Assembly (NCBI RefSeq): GCF_000025345.1
Contig: NC_013757.1
Coordinates: 806,001-870,000 of the forward strand
Direction: 5' to 3'
Length of the DNA: 64,000 bases
Source: Geodermatophilus obscurus DSM 43160
GTDB taxonomy: Bacteria > Actinomycetota > Actinomycetes > Mycobacteriales > Geodermatophilaceae
A program made the position numbers and the translations under genes. Positions within the stretch are counted from its first letter, which is position 1, and every line of letters starts with the position of its first letter. The notes beneath the pieces are model-generated. The model did no database searches. It was not told the DNA's origin and saw only the letters and a list, made by a program, of their open reading frames with translations. Shown in pieces: positions 28,373 to 36,229 of the stretch.

Positions 28373-28442
28373 GTCCGGCCACACGCCGAGCAGCTGCGCT
28401 GACCACGGTTCGGCGTACGGCTCGGTAGCACCAGCACTGCCC

Positions 28443-28480
28443 GGCAGGGGCGGTCCGCTTCCCGGCGGGCCGCCCCTGTC
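28443..28480 (+). terminator. groEL terminator hairpin
   Basis: GGCAGGGGCGG (28,443-28,453) pairs with CCGCCCCTGTC (28,470-28,480), with one G-T pair. It lies about 70 bp after the groEL stop. Confidence 0.7.
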
Positions 28481-28501
28481 GGCGTTCGCGGGGCGGGCGC
28501 C

Positions 28502-28567
28502 CCGGCGAGATCGCCGATCCCGCACGGACCCGGCCCCGCAGGTGTGCGGGATCGCCGATCTCGCCGG
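28502..28567. repeat. Long inverted repeat between convergent groEL and zwf
   Basis: Arm 28,502-28,525 is inverted at 28,544-28,567 with one mismatch in 24. Each arm contains ATCGCCGATC, itself nearly palindromic. The loop is about 18 nt. It lies between groEL and zwf, which converge, and its position suggests a bidirectional terminator. A protein-binding site is an alternative. Confidence 0.7.
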
Positions 28568-28589
28568 TGAGGGGGACGGGTGGTCCTCC

Positions 28590-29999
28590 TCAGTCCCGGC
28601 GTCCGTCGCCCAGCAGCCAGCCGCATGGCTCGGCCAGCGCCTCGGCCTCCACCGGGCCCCAGGAGCCGGGTGCGTAGCGGTGCACCTGCGGTGGCCGCTG
28701 CTGCAGCGGGGCGAACGCCTGCCAGGCGTGCGCCAGCCCCTCGCTGCTGGTGAACAGCGACCGGTCGCCCACGAGCACGTCGTGCAGCAGGGAGACGTAG
28801 GGCGGCAGTGGCGTCCCGCCGGGGACGTCGGAGAGCTGCAGCGTCGCCGTCGCCGTGGCGAGGTCGAGGTCGGGGCCGGGTTCCTTGGCGACGACCTGCA
28901 GGTCCACCGCGCCGGACCCCGACAGCGACAGCGACAGCACGTTGCCGTGCCCCGGGATGTCGGTCACCGGACCGTCCGGACGGCGCAGCAGCAGGCTCAC
29001 CCGCTCCTCGCTCGCGGCCATCCGCTTGCCGGTCCGCAGCACGAACGGGACGCCGCGCCAGCGGTCGCTGTCGACCCACAGCCGCGCGGCGACGTAGGTG
29101 TCGGTCTGCGAGTCGTCGGCCACGCCCTCGATGTCGGTGTAGCCGTCGAACTGGCCGAGCACCACCTCGTCCGGGTCGAGGGGACGGAAGGCGGCGAGCA
29201 CCCCCTCGCGGGCGGCCTGCAGGTCGGCGGGGGAGAAGCTGGCCGGCGGCTCCATCGCCACCTCGGCGGCCACCTGGAACAGGTGGGTGACCAGCATGTC
29301 GAGGGCAGCGCCGGTGGCGTCGTAGAACTCCGCGCGGTCGGCGACGTCCAGGTCCTCCGGGACGTCGATCTGCACCTGCGCCACGTGGTCGCGGTGCCAC
29401 ACGTGCTCGAACAGCGCGTTGGCGAAGCGGAGCACGTGCAGGTCCTGGGTGCCCTCCTTGCCCAGGAAGTGGTCGATGCGGAAGACCTGCTCCTCGTCGA
29501 GCACCGACAGCACGAGCTCGTCGAGCTCGCGGAAGCTCTCCGGCGAGGTGCCGTAGGGCTTCTCGTAGACCACCCGGGCGCCCTCGGTCAGCCCGTGCTG
29601 CGGCAGCGCGCGGGTCAGCTTGTCGAAGGCCGACGGGGGGACGGCGAGGTAGTGGACCAGCTGTGGGTCCCCGCCGAGCTCCTCGCGGACCTCGCCGAGG
29701 ACGTCGAGCAGGCTGCCGGGGTCGGACTCCTCGAAGCCGCCACCGGCGAAGCGCAGCCGGGCGGCGAACCCCTCCCACAGGCCCTGGTCGGGGTGCGGCC
29801 CGAACTCGGTGAGCGCGTCGCGGACCCGCCCGGCGAAGTCCTCGTGGGAGACGTCGCCGCGGCCGTTGCCGACCAGCCGCCAGTCCTCCGGCAGCAGCCC
29901 CCGCTGGGCGAGCTCGAAGAAGGCCGGCAGCACCATCCGGCGGGCCAGGTCGCCCGTGGCGCCGAAGAGGACGAAGACGGTCGGGGGGAGGTCGGTCAC
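28590..29999 (-). CDS. zwf: Glucose-6-phosphate dehydrogenase
   Basis: The protein has 469 residues from the GTG at 29,999 (AGGA about 10 nt upstream), in the normal range. The nucleotide-binding loop is FVLFGATGDLARRM, the substrate-binding motif is FRIDHFLGKEGTQDLHVLRF with the key Lys, and EKPYG is present. It catalyses the NADP-linked first step of the oxidative pentose-phosphate pathway. It lacks the usual neighbours (tal, tkt, opcA), so it may be a second, stand-alone zwf. An alternative start at 30,032 adds 11 basic residues. Confidence 0.95.
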   Translation of the reverse strand: MTDLPPTVFVLFGATGDLARRMVLPAFFELAQRGLLPEDWRLVGNGRGDVSHEDFAGRVRDALTEFGPHPDQGLWEGFAARLRFAGGGFEESDPGSLLDVLGEVREELGGDPQLVHYLAVPPSAFDKLTRALPQHGLTEGARVVYEKPYGTSPESFRELDELVLSVLDEEQVFRIDHFLGKEGTQDLHVLRFANALFEHVWHRDHVAQVQIDVPEDLDVADRAEFYDATGAALDMLVTHLFQVAAEVAMEPPASFSPADLQAAREGVLAAFRPLDPDEVVLGQFDGYTDIEGVADDSQTDTYVAARLWVDSDRWRGVPFVLRTGKRMAASEERVSLLLRRPDGPVTDIPGHGNVLSLSLSGSGAVDLQVVAKEPGPDLDLATATATLQLSDVPGGTPLPPYVSLLHDVLVGDRSLFTSSEGLAHAWQAFAPLQQRPPQVHRYAPGSWGPVEAEALAEPCGWLLGDGRRD

Positions 30000-30041
30000 G
30001 CGCGTCCTGTGCCCGCGCCACAGCGGGCTCACGCGTGCAGG

Positions 30042-30081
30042 CCGAGGGCCCGCCCCCGCGTGCGCGGGAACGGGCCCTCGG
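30042..30081. terminator. Hairpin upstream of zwf
   Basis: CCGAGGGCCCG (30,042-30,052) pairs perfectly with CGGGCCCTCGG (30,071-30,081). It lies between zwf and the fibronectin-III gene, both on the minus strand, and with the next hairpin gives tandem terminators. Confidence 0.65.
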
Positions 30082-30095
30082 TCCGTCCGGTCGCC

Positions 30096-30126
30096 GTCAG
30101 GGCCGGGGACGTGCCCCGGCCCTGAC
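30096..30126 (-). terminator. Terminator hairpin of the fibronectin-III gene
   Basis: GTCAGGGCCGGGG (30,096-30,108) and CCCCGGCCCTGAC (30,114-30,126) form a perfect 13-bp stem with a 5-nt loop, 6 bp beyond the stop of the minus-strand gene at 30,133. Confidence 0.8.
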
Positions 30127-30132
30127 GCCGGT

Positions 30133-32286
30133 TCAGCGCGTCCGCGTCATCAGGGCGACCGTGCGGGCACCCGAGTCCGAGGTGACGTTGATCCGGTTGC
30201 TGGTCGGCAGGGTCGGACCGTTCCGGAGATCGACCGTCCAGGTGCCGTCGGCCGCGACCGGGACGTTGAGCTGGATGGTCGTCCCCGACCCGGCGACGTC
30301 ACCGAGCCGGATGTGCACCCGGTTCGCCGTCGAGTCCTGCGCGGTACCGGAGATCTTGTACTCGCGCCGGTCGGCCCGGAACTGCGCCCGGGTGACCGTG
30401 ACGACGTCGGTCGGCGTGACCGTGTTGTCGACGGTCGCGGGCACCGTGCCCCTCGTGGTCGTGGTACCGCTCTTGGCGACCACGGTGAGCGTGTACTCCA
30501 CCTTGTTCCTGAGCCCGCTCACCGTGCCGGTCGTGCCGGTCGCCGCGACGGTGACGGGGGCCTGCCCGTCGGCCGGGGTGGCGACCAGGTCGTAGCCGGA
30601 CACCGGGCTGGCCGGGTTGCCGGGCGCCGCCGCCGTCCACTCCGCTGCGATGCTCTCGTGACCGGGGACGACCCGGGTCAGGTTGAACGCCGCGGGGGCC
30701 ACCGCCCTCAGCGTCGAGACCGTGGCCGTGGAGGCCGGGCCCTCGCCGTTGGCGTTCGAGGCGGCCACCGAGACGGTGTAGGTCGCGCCCGAGGTCAGGC
30801 CGGTGAGCGTGGCCGTGGTCGCCGGAGCGGCGATCGTCACCGGAGCGGGGACGGCGGCGGCCGTGTCGGCCGAGGTCGCGGTCACCGTGTAGCCGGTCGC
30901 ACCGGCGGTGGCGGTCCAGCTCACGTCGGCGCTGTCCAGCGACGCACTGGTGGCGGCCAGGCCCGCCGGGGCTCCGGGGGCCGTGGCCGGGTCCGGGCCC
31001 GGGTCGGTCCCGCCGCCGGGAGGCGTGGTGGTGCCGCCGGTGCCGGAGCCGACGACCACCGTCCCGAGCGACTGCGCAGCCGACCACCGGCCGTTGTAGG
31101 CCTCGATCGTGATCTCGTAGGTGGCACCGGCCTCGAGACCGTCGAGGGAGACGCTGGTACCGCCGGTGCGCTCAGCGGTCTCCTGCTCGGCGTGGGCACC
31201 ACCGATCGCCGCGACCCGGTAGCCGGTGACCGGCGAGCCGTCGGCGGGCTGAGCCGGCGTCTCCCAGGCGACCTCCACCGAGGTCGAGCCCGTGGCGGAC
31301 GACAGCTGGGCCGTCGTCGGCGCCGTCGGCACCTGGCCGTCCGGGCTCGGCGGGCAGCCGCCCATCCCCGGGCCGGGGATCTCCTCGAACTCGTTCTGGG
31401 TCAGGCCGAGCGCCGGCTCCTCGCCCGCCATCCACGCCGCGAAGACATGGTCACCCTCGAGCACGCGGTCGTAGTCGGCCTTGGTGAAGAGGGTGTAGGT
31501 GCCCACGATGGTGCGGGTGGCGGGGTCGGCCGTGGCGGTGGCCTCCCACAGTCCGGGCTCGCCGTTGGGGTGCTCGGCGTCCGGGACCAGGCTGATGCCC
31601 ATGGCCCGGTTGTCGGACAGGCCCGGGTCCTCGCCGGGCGGGGTCTTGTCGTCGTCGTTCTCCGGGTTGACCGTCTCGATGTTGAACCGGGCCGGGTCGA
31701 ACCACGGGTCCGCGGGGTCGTAGGTGCCCGTGATCGTGACCGTCCCGGTCCCGCGCACCCGGTTCTCCGGGTCGGTCGGGAGGTTCCCGGTCGCGGTGAA
31801 GCCGCTGCCGACGACCTCGGTGACCGTGGGGGAGGCCGTGATCGCGGAGTCCGTGAACGCCTCCCCGCTGAACGAGACCCTGACCTCGTCACCCGGCTTG
31901 ATGGTGGGCGTGACCCCGATCCAGCACTCGCCGCCGGGGTGGTTGAACTCGAGGAAGCCGGTGGCGTCCAGCGTCCCCACGCCGATGCCGATCGTCGCGC
32001 CCCCGCGGAGCACCTCGACGGTGGCCTCCTGCCCGGCCTGGGCGGTGTAGCCCTCCAGGGCCACCATGCTCCGCTTGTTGAAGATCTCGATGTTGCCGGG
32101 TCCCGCCGGCGGGGTGCCGGCCTGGGCCATGGTCGCGAAGGTCACGAGGCTCCCGGTGGCCGTCAGGGCCGCCAGACCGCCGGCGATCAGTCGCTTGGGG
32201 GATCGGGACGCTCGCGACGCGGGGGCACCCACAGCTGCGTGCCCACCCCCGCGACCGCCGTGCTGGGTCGGTCGTGTCCTCGTCAT
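30133..32286 (-). CDS. Secreted fibronectin type III multidomain protein
   Basis: The protein has 717 residues. The N-terminus is long and basic, then LIAGGLAALTATGSLVTFAT and a cleavage-like AQAG near residue 56, so it is probably exported. Residues 60-310 form a beta-rich domain I do not recognise. About 320-600 hold three fibronectin-III domains (VTGYRVAAIGG, ATYEITIEAYNG; ATGYTVTATSADTA, ATYTVSVAASNANGEGP; VSGYDLVATPAD, EYTLTVVAKSG). The last 100 residues form another beta domain (FRADRREYKISGTAQDST) like a bacterial carbohydrate- or surface-binding module. No cell-wall anchor is visible. Likely an extracellular binding or adhesion protein. Confidence 0.8.
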   Translation of the reverse strand: MTRTRPTQHGGRGGGHAAVGAPASRASRSPKRLIAGGLAALTATGSLVTFATMAQAGTPPAGPGNIEIFNKRSMVALEGYTAQAGQEATVEVLRGGATIGIGVGTLDATGFLEFNHPGGECWIGVTPTIKPGDEVRVSFSGEAFTDSAITASPTVTEVVGSGFTATGNLPTDPENRVRGTGTVTITGTYDPADPWFDPARFNIETVNPENDDDKTPPGEDPGLSDNRAMGISLVPDAEHPNGEPGLWEATATADPATRTIVGTYTLFTKADYDRVLEGDHVFAAWMAGEEPALGLTQNEFEEIPGPGMGGCPPSPDGQVPTAPTTAQLSSATGSTSVEVAWETPAQPADGSPVTGYRVAAIGGAHAEQETAERTGGTSVSLDGLEAGATYEITIEAYNGRWSAAQSLGTVVVGSGTGGTTTPPGGGTDPGPDPATAPGAPAGLAATSASLDSADVSWTATAGATGYTVTATSADTAAAVPAPVTIAAPATTATLTGLTSGATYTVSVAASNANGEGPASTATVSTLRAVAPAAFNLTRVVPGHESIAAEWTAAAPGNPASPVSGYDLVATPADGQAPVTVAATGTTGTVSGLRNKVEYTLTVVAKSGTTTTRGTVPATVDNTVTPTDVVTVTRAQFRADRREYKISGTAQDSTANRVHIRLGDVAGSGTTIQLNVPVAADGTWTVDLRNGPTLPTSNRINVTSDSGARTVALMTRTR

Positions 32287-32457
32287 CGCCTACTCCGCAG
32301 TCGCGCCGGGCCACACCCGCCGTGGGCCGGTCTCGTGGGGGTCACGGTCGTCGCGCGCCGGCGCGCCCGGCAGCCGAGCGGAGGGGGAGCGGATCCCCCC
32401 AATCCGGGGGCGCGGCGGGTCCGCGTCATCGGCGGCCGGAGGGGGTAGGCGGCTGCC

Positions 32458-33297
32458 GTGGCGGTGGTCATCGGGACGTCGGGCTGGCAGTACCGCGACT
32501 GGCGCGGCCGCTTCTACCCGCAGCGGCTGCCCCAGCGGCTGTGGCTGGAGCACCACGCGGCGCACTTCGCCACGGTCGAGAGCAACAACGCCTTCTACCG
32601 GCTGCCGGAGCGGACGACCTTCGAGGCCTGGCGGGCCCGCACCCCGCCGGACTTCCGCTGGGCGGTCAAGGCCAGCCGGTTCCTCACCCACGTCAAGCGG
32701 CTGCGCGACCCCGAGGAGCCGGTCGCCCGGCTGGTGGAGCGGGTGGCCGGCCTCGGCGACCGGCTCGACGCCGTCCTGCTGCAGCTGCCGCCCACGCTCA
32801 AGGCCGACGCCGGCCTGCTCCGCGACTGCCTGGCGCAGTTCCCGGCCGGCACCCGCGTCGCCGTCGAGCCGCGGCACGACTCCTGGTGGACCGACGAGGT
32901 CCGGGCGCTGCTCGAGCGCCACGACGCGGCGCTGTGCTGGGCCGACCGGGCCGAGCAGCCGGTCGCGCCGCTGTGGCGCACCGCCGGCTGGGGCTACCTC
33001 CGGCTGCACACCGGCGCGGAGGGCTGGGCCTACCGCCCGGAGACCCTGCAGGTGTGGGCCGAGCGGCTGTCGGAGACCTACGGGGACTCGGACGTCCTCG
33101 TCTACCTCAACAACGACCCCGGCGGGGCGGCCGTCACCGATGCGGTGCTCTTCGCCGAGGCGGTCCGCCGCACCGGCCGGACGCCGACCCGCGTGCCGAC
33201 CCCCGACCAGGCCGCCGGCCGGGCCTGGGCGCCCCCGGAGACGCCGCAGGCCGGGGTGCCGCTCGCGGGAGCGGACCCCGGCCTGCCGGAGGGGTGA
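32458..33297 (+). CDS. DUF72 (YecE-like) TIM-barrel protein
   Basis: The protein has 279 residues from the GTG at 32,458. It shows DUF72 signatures: IGTSGWQYRDWRGRFYPQ, ATVESNNAFYRLPE, AVKASRFLTHVKRL, VLLQLPPTLKAD, VAVEPRHDSWWTDEV and YLRLHTGAEGWAYRPE. The family has a TIM-barrel fold and unproven catalytic function. The last 35 residues are extra and Pro-rich. It diverges from the fibronectin-III gene and converges on the coiled-coil gene, 4 bp after which both stop. Confidence 0.9.
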   Translation: MAVVIGTSGWQYRDWRGRFYPQRLPQRLWLEHHAAHFATVESNNAFYRLPERTTFEAWRARTPPDFRWAVKASRFLTHVKRLRDPEEPVARLVERVAGLGDRLDAVLLQLPPTLKADAGLLRDCLAQFPAGTRVAVEPRHDSWWTDEVRALLERHDAALCWADRAEQPVAPLWRTAGWGYLRLHTGAEGWAYRPETLQVWAERLSETYGDSDVLVYLNNDPGGAAVTDAVLFAEAVRRTGRTPTRVPTPDQAAGRAWAPPETPQAGVPLAGADPGLPEG

Positions 33298-33301
33298 GGC
33301 G

Positions 33302-34054
33302 TCAGTCGTCGTCGGAGCCGTGACCCCCGTCGTCAGAGCGGCTGCGCTCGGCCTCGCGCTCGGCGGCCTCGCGGGCCTGCTCCTCGGCCTCCTCGCGCGC
33401 CTCGCGCTCGGCCTCCGCGGCCTCCTCGGCCGCCTCGCGGGCTTGACGCTCGGCCTGATCGGCTGCCTTGCGGGCCTCCTTCTCGGCCTGATCGGCTGCC
33501 TTGCGGGCCTCCTTCTCGGCCTCCTCGGCCGCCTTGCGGGTCTCCCGCTCGGCCTCCCGTGCCTGCTTCTCCGCCTCGCGGGCCTGCTCGTCGGCAGCCC
33601 GCTGGGTCTCACGGGCCTGCTCCTCGGCGTCGCGCGCGGCCTCGCGGGCCTGTCGCTCCGGGGTGCCGGAGTCGTCGGTCCCCGTGGCGTCGTCGGGGGA
33701 GTCGGCGCCGGAGTCGTCGGTCCCCGTGAGGTCGTCGGGGGAGTCGGCGCCGGAGTCGTCGATCTCGGCGGCGTCCTCGGGCGAGTCGGTGCCGGGGACG
33801 TCGTCGGCGGAGTCGGCACCGGAGTCGTCGGTCCCCGTGGGAGCGGCGTCGTCGGCCGAGTCGGGCAGGTCGAACGGGGAGACCACCTCGACGGCGCCGG
33901 CGACGACGTCCTGCACCGGCGTGGGGAGGACACCGGCGGCGCCGGCACCGGTCACGCCGGCGACGGCGATGCCGAGGCCGGCCACGGCCTGGGTGACGGT
34001 GGAGGCGGCCGCCACCTTGGCGGCGAGGGCGGTGAGGCCTTCGAGGACGAACAC
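33302..34054 (-). CDS. Repetitive acidic/coiled-coil protein of unknown function
   Basis: The protein has 250 residues from the GTG at 34,054 (GGAG upstream). Residues 1-55 are hydrophobic and Ala/Val/Gly-rich. Residues 60-128 repeat a 15-residue acidic unit (DDSGADSPDDLTGTD and variants). Residues 130-240 are a Glu/Arg/Ala helix built from 11-residue units such as EKEARKAADQA, which occurs twice in tandem with identical 33-bp DNA; this predicts a long coiled coil or charged single alpha helix. The tail is RSDDGGHGSDDD. No family is recognised. Length may vary between strains because of the repeats. Could be surface-associated or cytoskeletal. Confidence 0.7.
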   Translation of the reverse strand: MFVLEGLTALAAKVAAASTVTQAVAGLGIAVAGVTGAGAAGVLPTPVQDVVAGAVEVVSPFDLPDSADDAAPTGTDDSGADSADDVPGTDSPEDAAEIDDSGADSPDDLTGTDDSGADSPDDATGTDDSGTPERQAREAARDAEEQARETQRAADEQAREAEKQAREAERETRKAAEEAEKEARKAADQAEKEARKAADQAERQAREAAEEAAEAEREAREEAEEQAREAAEREAERSRSDDGGHGSDDD

Positions 34055-34138
34055 GCGCGGCTCCGGTCGGGTCGGGGCGACCGGCCGGACGGGCGGTCGC
34101 TGTGACCATCGGCACGTCCTGCCGCGGCTTGAGGTGGA

Positions 34139-34154
34139 CCACCCGACCGGGTGG
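34139..34154 (-). terminator. Small hairpin after the oxidoreductase gene
   Basis: CCACCC-GACC-GGGTGG lies 3 bp beyond the stop of the minus-strand gene at 34,157. A 6-bp stem is short but perfectly paired. Confidence 0.4.
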
Positions 34155-34156
34155 CG

Positions 34157-35155
34157 TCAGTCCAGGACGTGCGGGTCCTCCCGGAACCGCACGCCGAGCT
34201 GGTCGGCCGCGCGCCCGAGCACCGACTGCACGGCGAGGGTGTCGGCCAGCGGCATCACCGCGCTCTCGGTCCGCCCGGCCCGCAGGCACTCGGTCACCTC
34301 GGCGAGTTCGTGGCTGTAGCCGGTGCCCAACGGCGGCAGCGTGATCTCCTCGGGGTCAGCGCCGGCGCGGTGCAGCACGATGGTCCGCGGGTGGTGGAAG
34401 CGGGGGAGCACGTCGATCCAGCCGGCGGTACCGAACACCCGCGCCTGACCGGGTGTCGGGTACCGCAGTGAGCTGGTGAGGGTGGCCGACCGGCCGTCGG
34501 CGTACCCCAGCAGCAGCGCGGCCTCGGCGTCGACGCCGGTGGGGAAGAGCGAGCCGGTCGCGGTGACCGTGTCCGGGGCGCCGAGCACCATCTGCGCGAA
34601 CGAGACGACGTAGACGCCGACGTCGAGCAGCGCCCCGCCGCCGAGCTCGTGGGCGAACAACCGGTCGGCGGGGTCGTAGTCGCGGGCGACGCCGAGGTCG
34701 GCCTGCACCGAGCGGACCTCGCCGATCGCGCCGTCGGCCACCAGTTCCCGCAGCCGGACGACGGCCGGCTGGAACCGCGTCCACATCGCCTCCATGACGA
34801 AGACGCCGCGGTCTCGGGCCCGCTCGACCACCTCGCGTGCGCCCTCGGTCGTGGCCGTGAAGGCCTTCTCGACCAGCAGCGCCTTGCCCGCGTCGATCCC
34901 GGCGAGGGCGACCGCGTGGTGCTGGGGGTGTGGCGTGGCCACGTACAGGACGTCGACGTCCGGGTCGGCCAGGATCTCGGCGTAGGAGCCGTGAGCCCGC
35001 TCGAGCCCGTGCCGCCGCGCGAACGCCGCCGCGCGGTCGGCCGAGCGGGAGGCGACCGCGACCGGCCGGGCGCCGGGCACGTGCGCGAAGTCGGCCATCA
35101 CGTTCTCCGCGATGCGGCCCGGCCCGATGACGCCCCAGCGGATCTCCTCGCTCAC
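34157..35155 (-). CDS. Gfo/Idh/MocA-family NAD(P)-dependent oxidoreductase
   Basis: The protein has 332 residues from the GTG at 35,155. The Rossmann domain begins RWGVIGPGRIAENVMADFAH, with the sugar-dehydrogenase motif VEKAFTATTEGAREV (the catalytic Lys in an EKA variant of EKP) and YVATPHPQHHAVAL. The C-terminal beta-sheet domain carries MEAMWTRFQPAVVRLRELV and GGGALLDVGVYVVSF. It resembles trans-1,2-dihydrobenzene-1,2-diol/D-xylose-type dehydrogenases. The substrate is not known. It is divergent from the DUF4031 gene. Confidence 0.88.
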   Translation of the reverse strand: MSEEIRWGVIGPGRIAENVMADFAHVPGARPVAVASRSADRAAAFARRHGLERAHGSYAEILADPDVDVLYVATPHPQHHAVALAGIDAGKALLVEKAFTATTEGAREVVERARDRGVFVMEAMWTRFQPAVVRLRELVADGAIGEVRSVQADLGVARDYDPADRLFAHELGGGALLDVGVYVVSFAQMVLGAPDTVTATGSLFPTGVDAEAALLLGYADGRSATLTSSLRYPTPGQARVFGTAGWIDVLPRFHHPRTIVLHRAGADPEEITLPPLGTGYSHELAEVTECLRAGRTESAVMPLADTLAVQSVLGRAADQLGVRFREDPHVLD

Positions 35156-35352
35156 GGCACGACGGTAGGGCACCCCCGACCGACCTCCGGCCCGCAGGCG
35201 GCGGACACGTCCTCCGGGACGCTCGGGCTCTGCCCACCATCGCGGGCAGAGCACGACTCTGCCGGAGTGCAGCCGGGGGAGGCCGACCTCGCACCTGCGC
35301 TCCCTCCAGGACGCGGCCCACGGGCACGCCCTGGAACCGGCAGACTGTCGCC

Positions 35353-35631
35353 GTGGCGGTGCTGATCGACCCCCCGGTGTGGCCCTGGCGCGGACGGCGC
35401 TGGTCGCACCTGGTCAGCGACGTCTCCTACGACGAGCTGCACGCCTTCGTCACCACGGAGCTCGGCATCCCGCGGCGGGCGTTCCAGGGCGACCACTACG
35501 ACGTCCCCGACGAGCTCTACGAGGTCGCGGTGGCCGCCGGCGCCGAGCCGGTCGGCGGGCGGGAGCTGCTGGCCCGGCTGGTGGGGGCGGGGCTGCGGCT
35601 CAAGAAGAGGCGCGGCGCCGTAGCAGGCTGA
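35353..35631 (+). CDS. DUF4031 protein
   Basis: The protein has 92 residues from the GTG at 35,353. It matches DUF4031 along its length: VLIDPPVWPWRGRRWSHLVS, DVSYDELHAFVTTELGIPRR and FQGDHYDVPDELYEVAVAAG. Function is unknown. The 3' end overlaps the convergent HD-domain gene by 32 bp. Confidence 0.88.
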   Translation: MAVLIDPPVWPWRGRRWSHLVSDVSYDELHAFVTTELGIPRRAFQGDHYDVPDELYEVAVAAGAEPVGGRELLARLVGAGLRLKKRRGAVAG

Positions 35632-36229
35632 GCTCGGCGGCGAGGTTGGCCCGCGCCCGCGGCGTCCACTCGGCAGCGACGGCCGGCAGCCGGTACAGCG
35701 CCGGCAGCGCCAGCAGGTGCTCGAGGACGGCGGTCCGCCCCGCGGTGAACTCGGCGTCGGACAGGTGCCCGTACTCGTCGCGCACCGCCGAGGCGTAACC
35801 GGCGTAGGCCTCCGGCGGGCCGGCGAGCACCGCCAGGTCGGCGTCGCACAGCACCGCACCGTTCGCGTCGTCCGGCGCCGGGTCGTGCCCGGCGGTGAGC
35901 AGCACCAGCCGGGCCACCTCCGCCACCCGCTCCGGCGGCACCAGCCCGCGTAGGCCGGCGCGCGCCCGCTCGGCACTGACCTCCTCGTTGTCGGTGCGGC
36001 GGGGGTCGTAGACGACGTCGTGGTACCAGGCGGCCAGCCGCACCGCGTCGGGGTCGGTCGCGGCGCCGGCCAGCTCCCCCACCAGTCCGAGGACGGCGGC
36101 CAGGTGCCCGAGGTCGTGGTAGCGACGGTGCGGCTCACCCCACGCGGCGACGACGGCGGCCCACTCGGTGCGGGAGGTGGGGGAGTCGCCGGCCAGCTCC
36201 GCCCACGCCTCGAAGCCGACGAGCGTCAT
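35600..36229 (-). CDS. Predicted HD-superfamily metal-dependent hydrolase
   Basis: The protein has 209 residues from the ATG at 36,229. It carries metal-binding motifs of the HD superfamily: RRYHDLGHLAAVLGLVGEL, LAAWYHDVVYDPRRTDNEE and CDADLAVLAGPPEAYAGYA. It resembles YpgQ-like or ribonucleotide-acting HD proteins; the substrate is unknown. The start overlaps the stop of the M20 peptidase gene (ATGA), so the two are translationally coupled and may share a metabolic role. Confidence 0.85.
   Translation of the reverse strand: MTLVGFEAWAELAGDSPTSRTEWAAVVAAWGEPHRRYHDLGHLAAVLGLVGELAGAATDPDAVRLAAWYHDVVYDPRRTDNEEVSAERARAGLRGLVPPERVAEVARLVLLTAGHDPAPDDANGAVLCDADLAVLAGPPEAYAGYASAVRDEYGHLSDAEFTAGRTAVLEHLLALPALYRLPAVAAEWTPRARANLAAELSLLRRRASS

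Noticed and set aside
28373..28442. groES downstream of groEL
   Set aside because: No groES-like frame exists on either side; the space holds only intergenic DNA and terminators.
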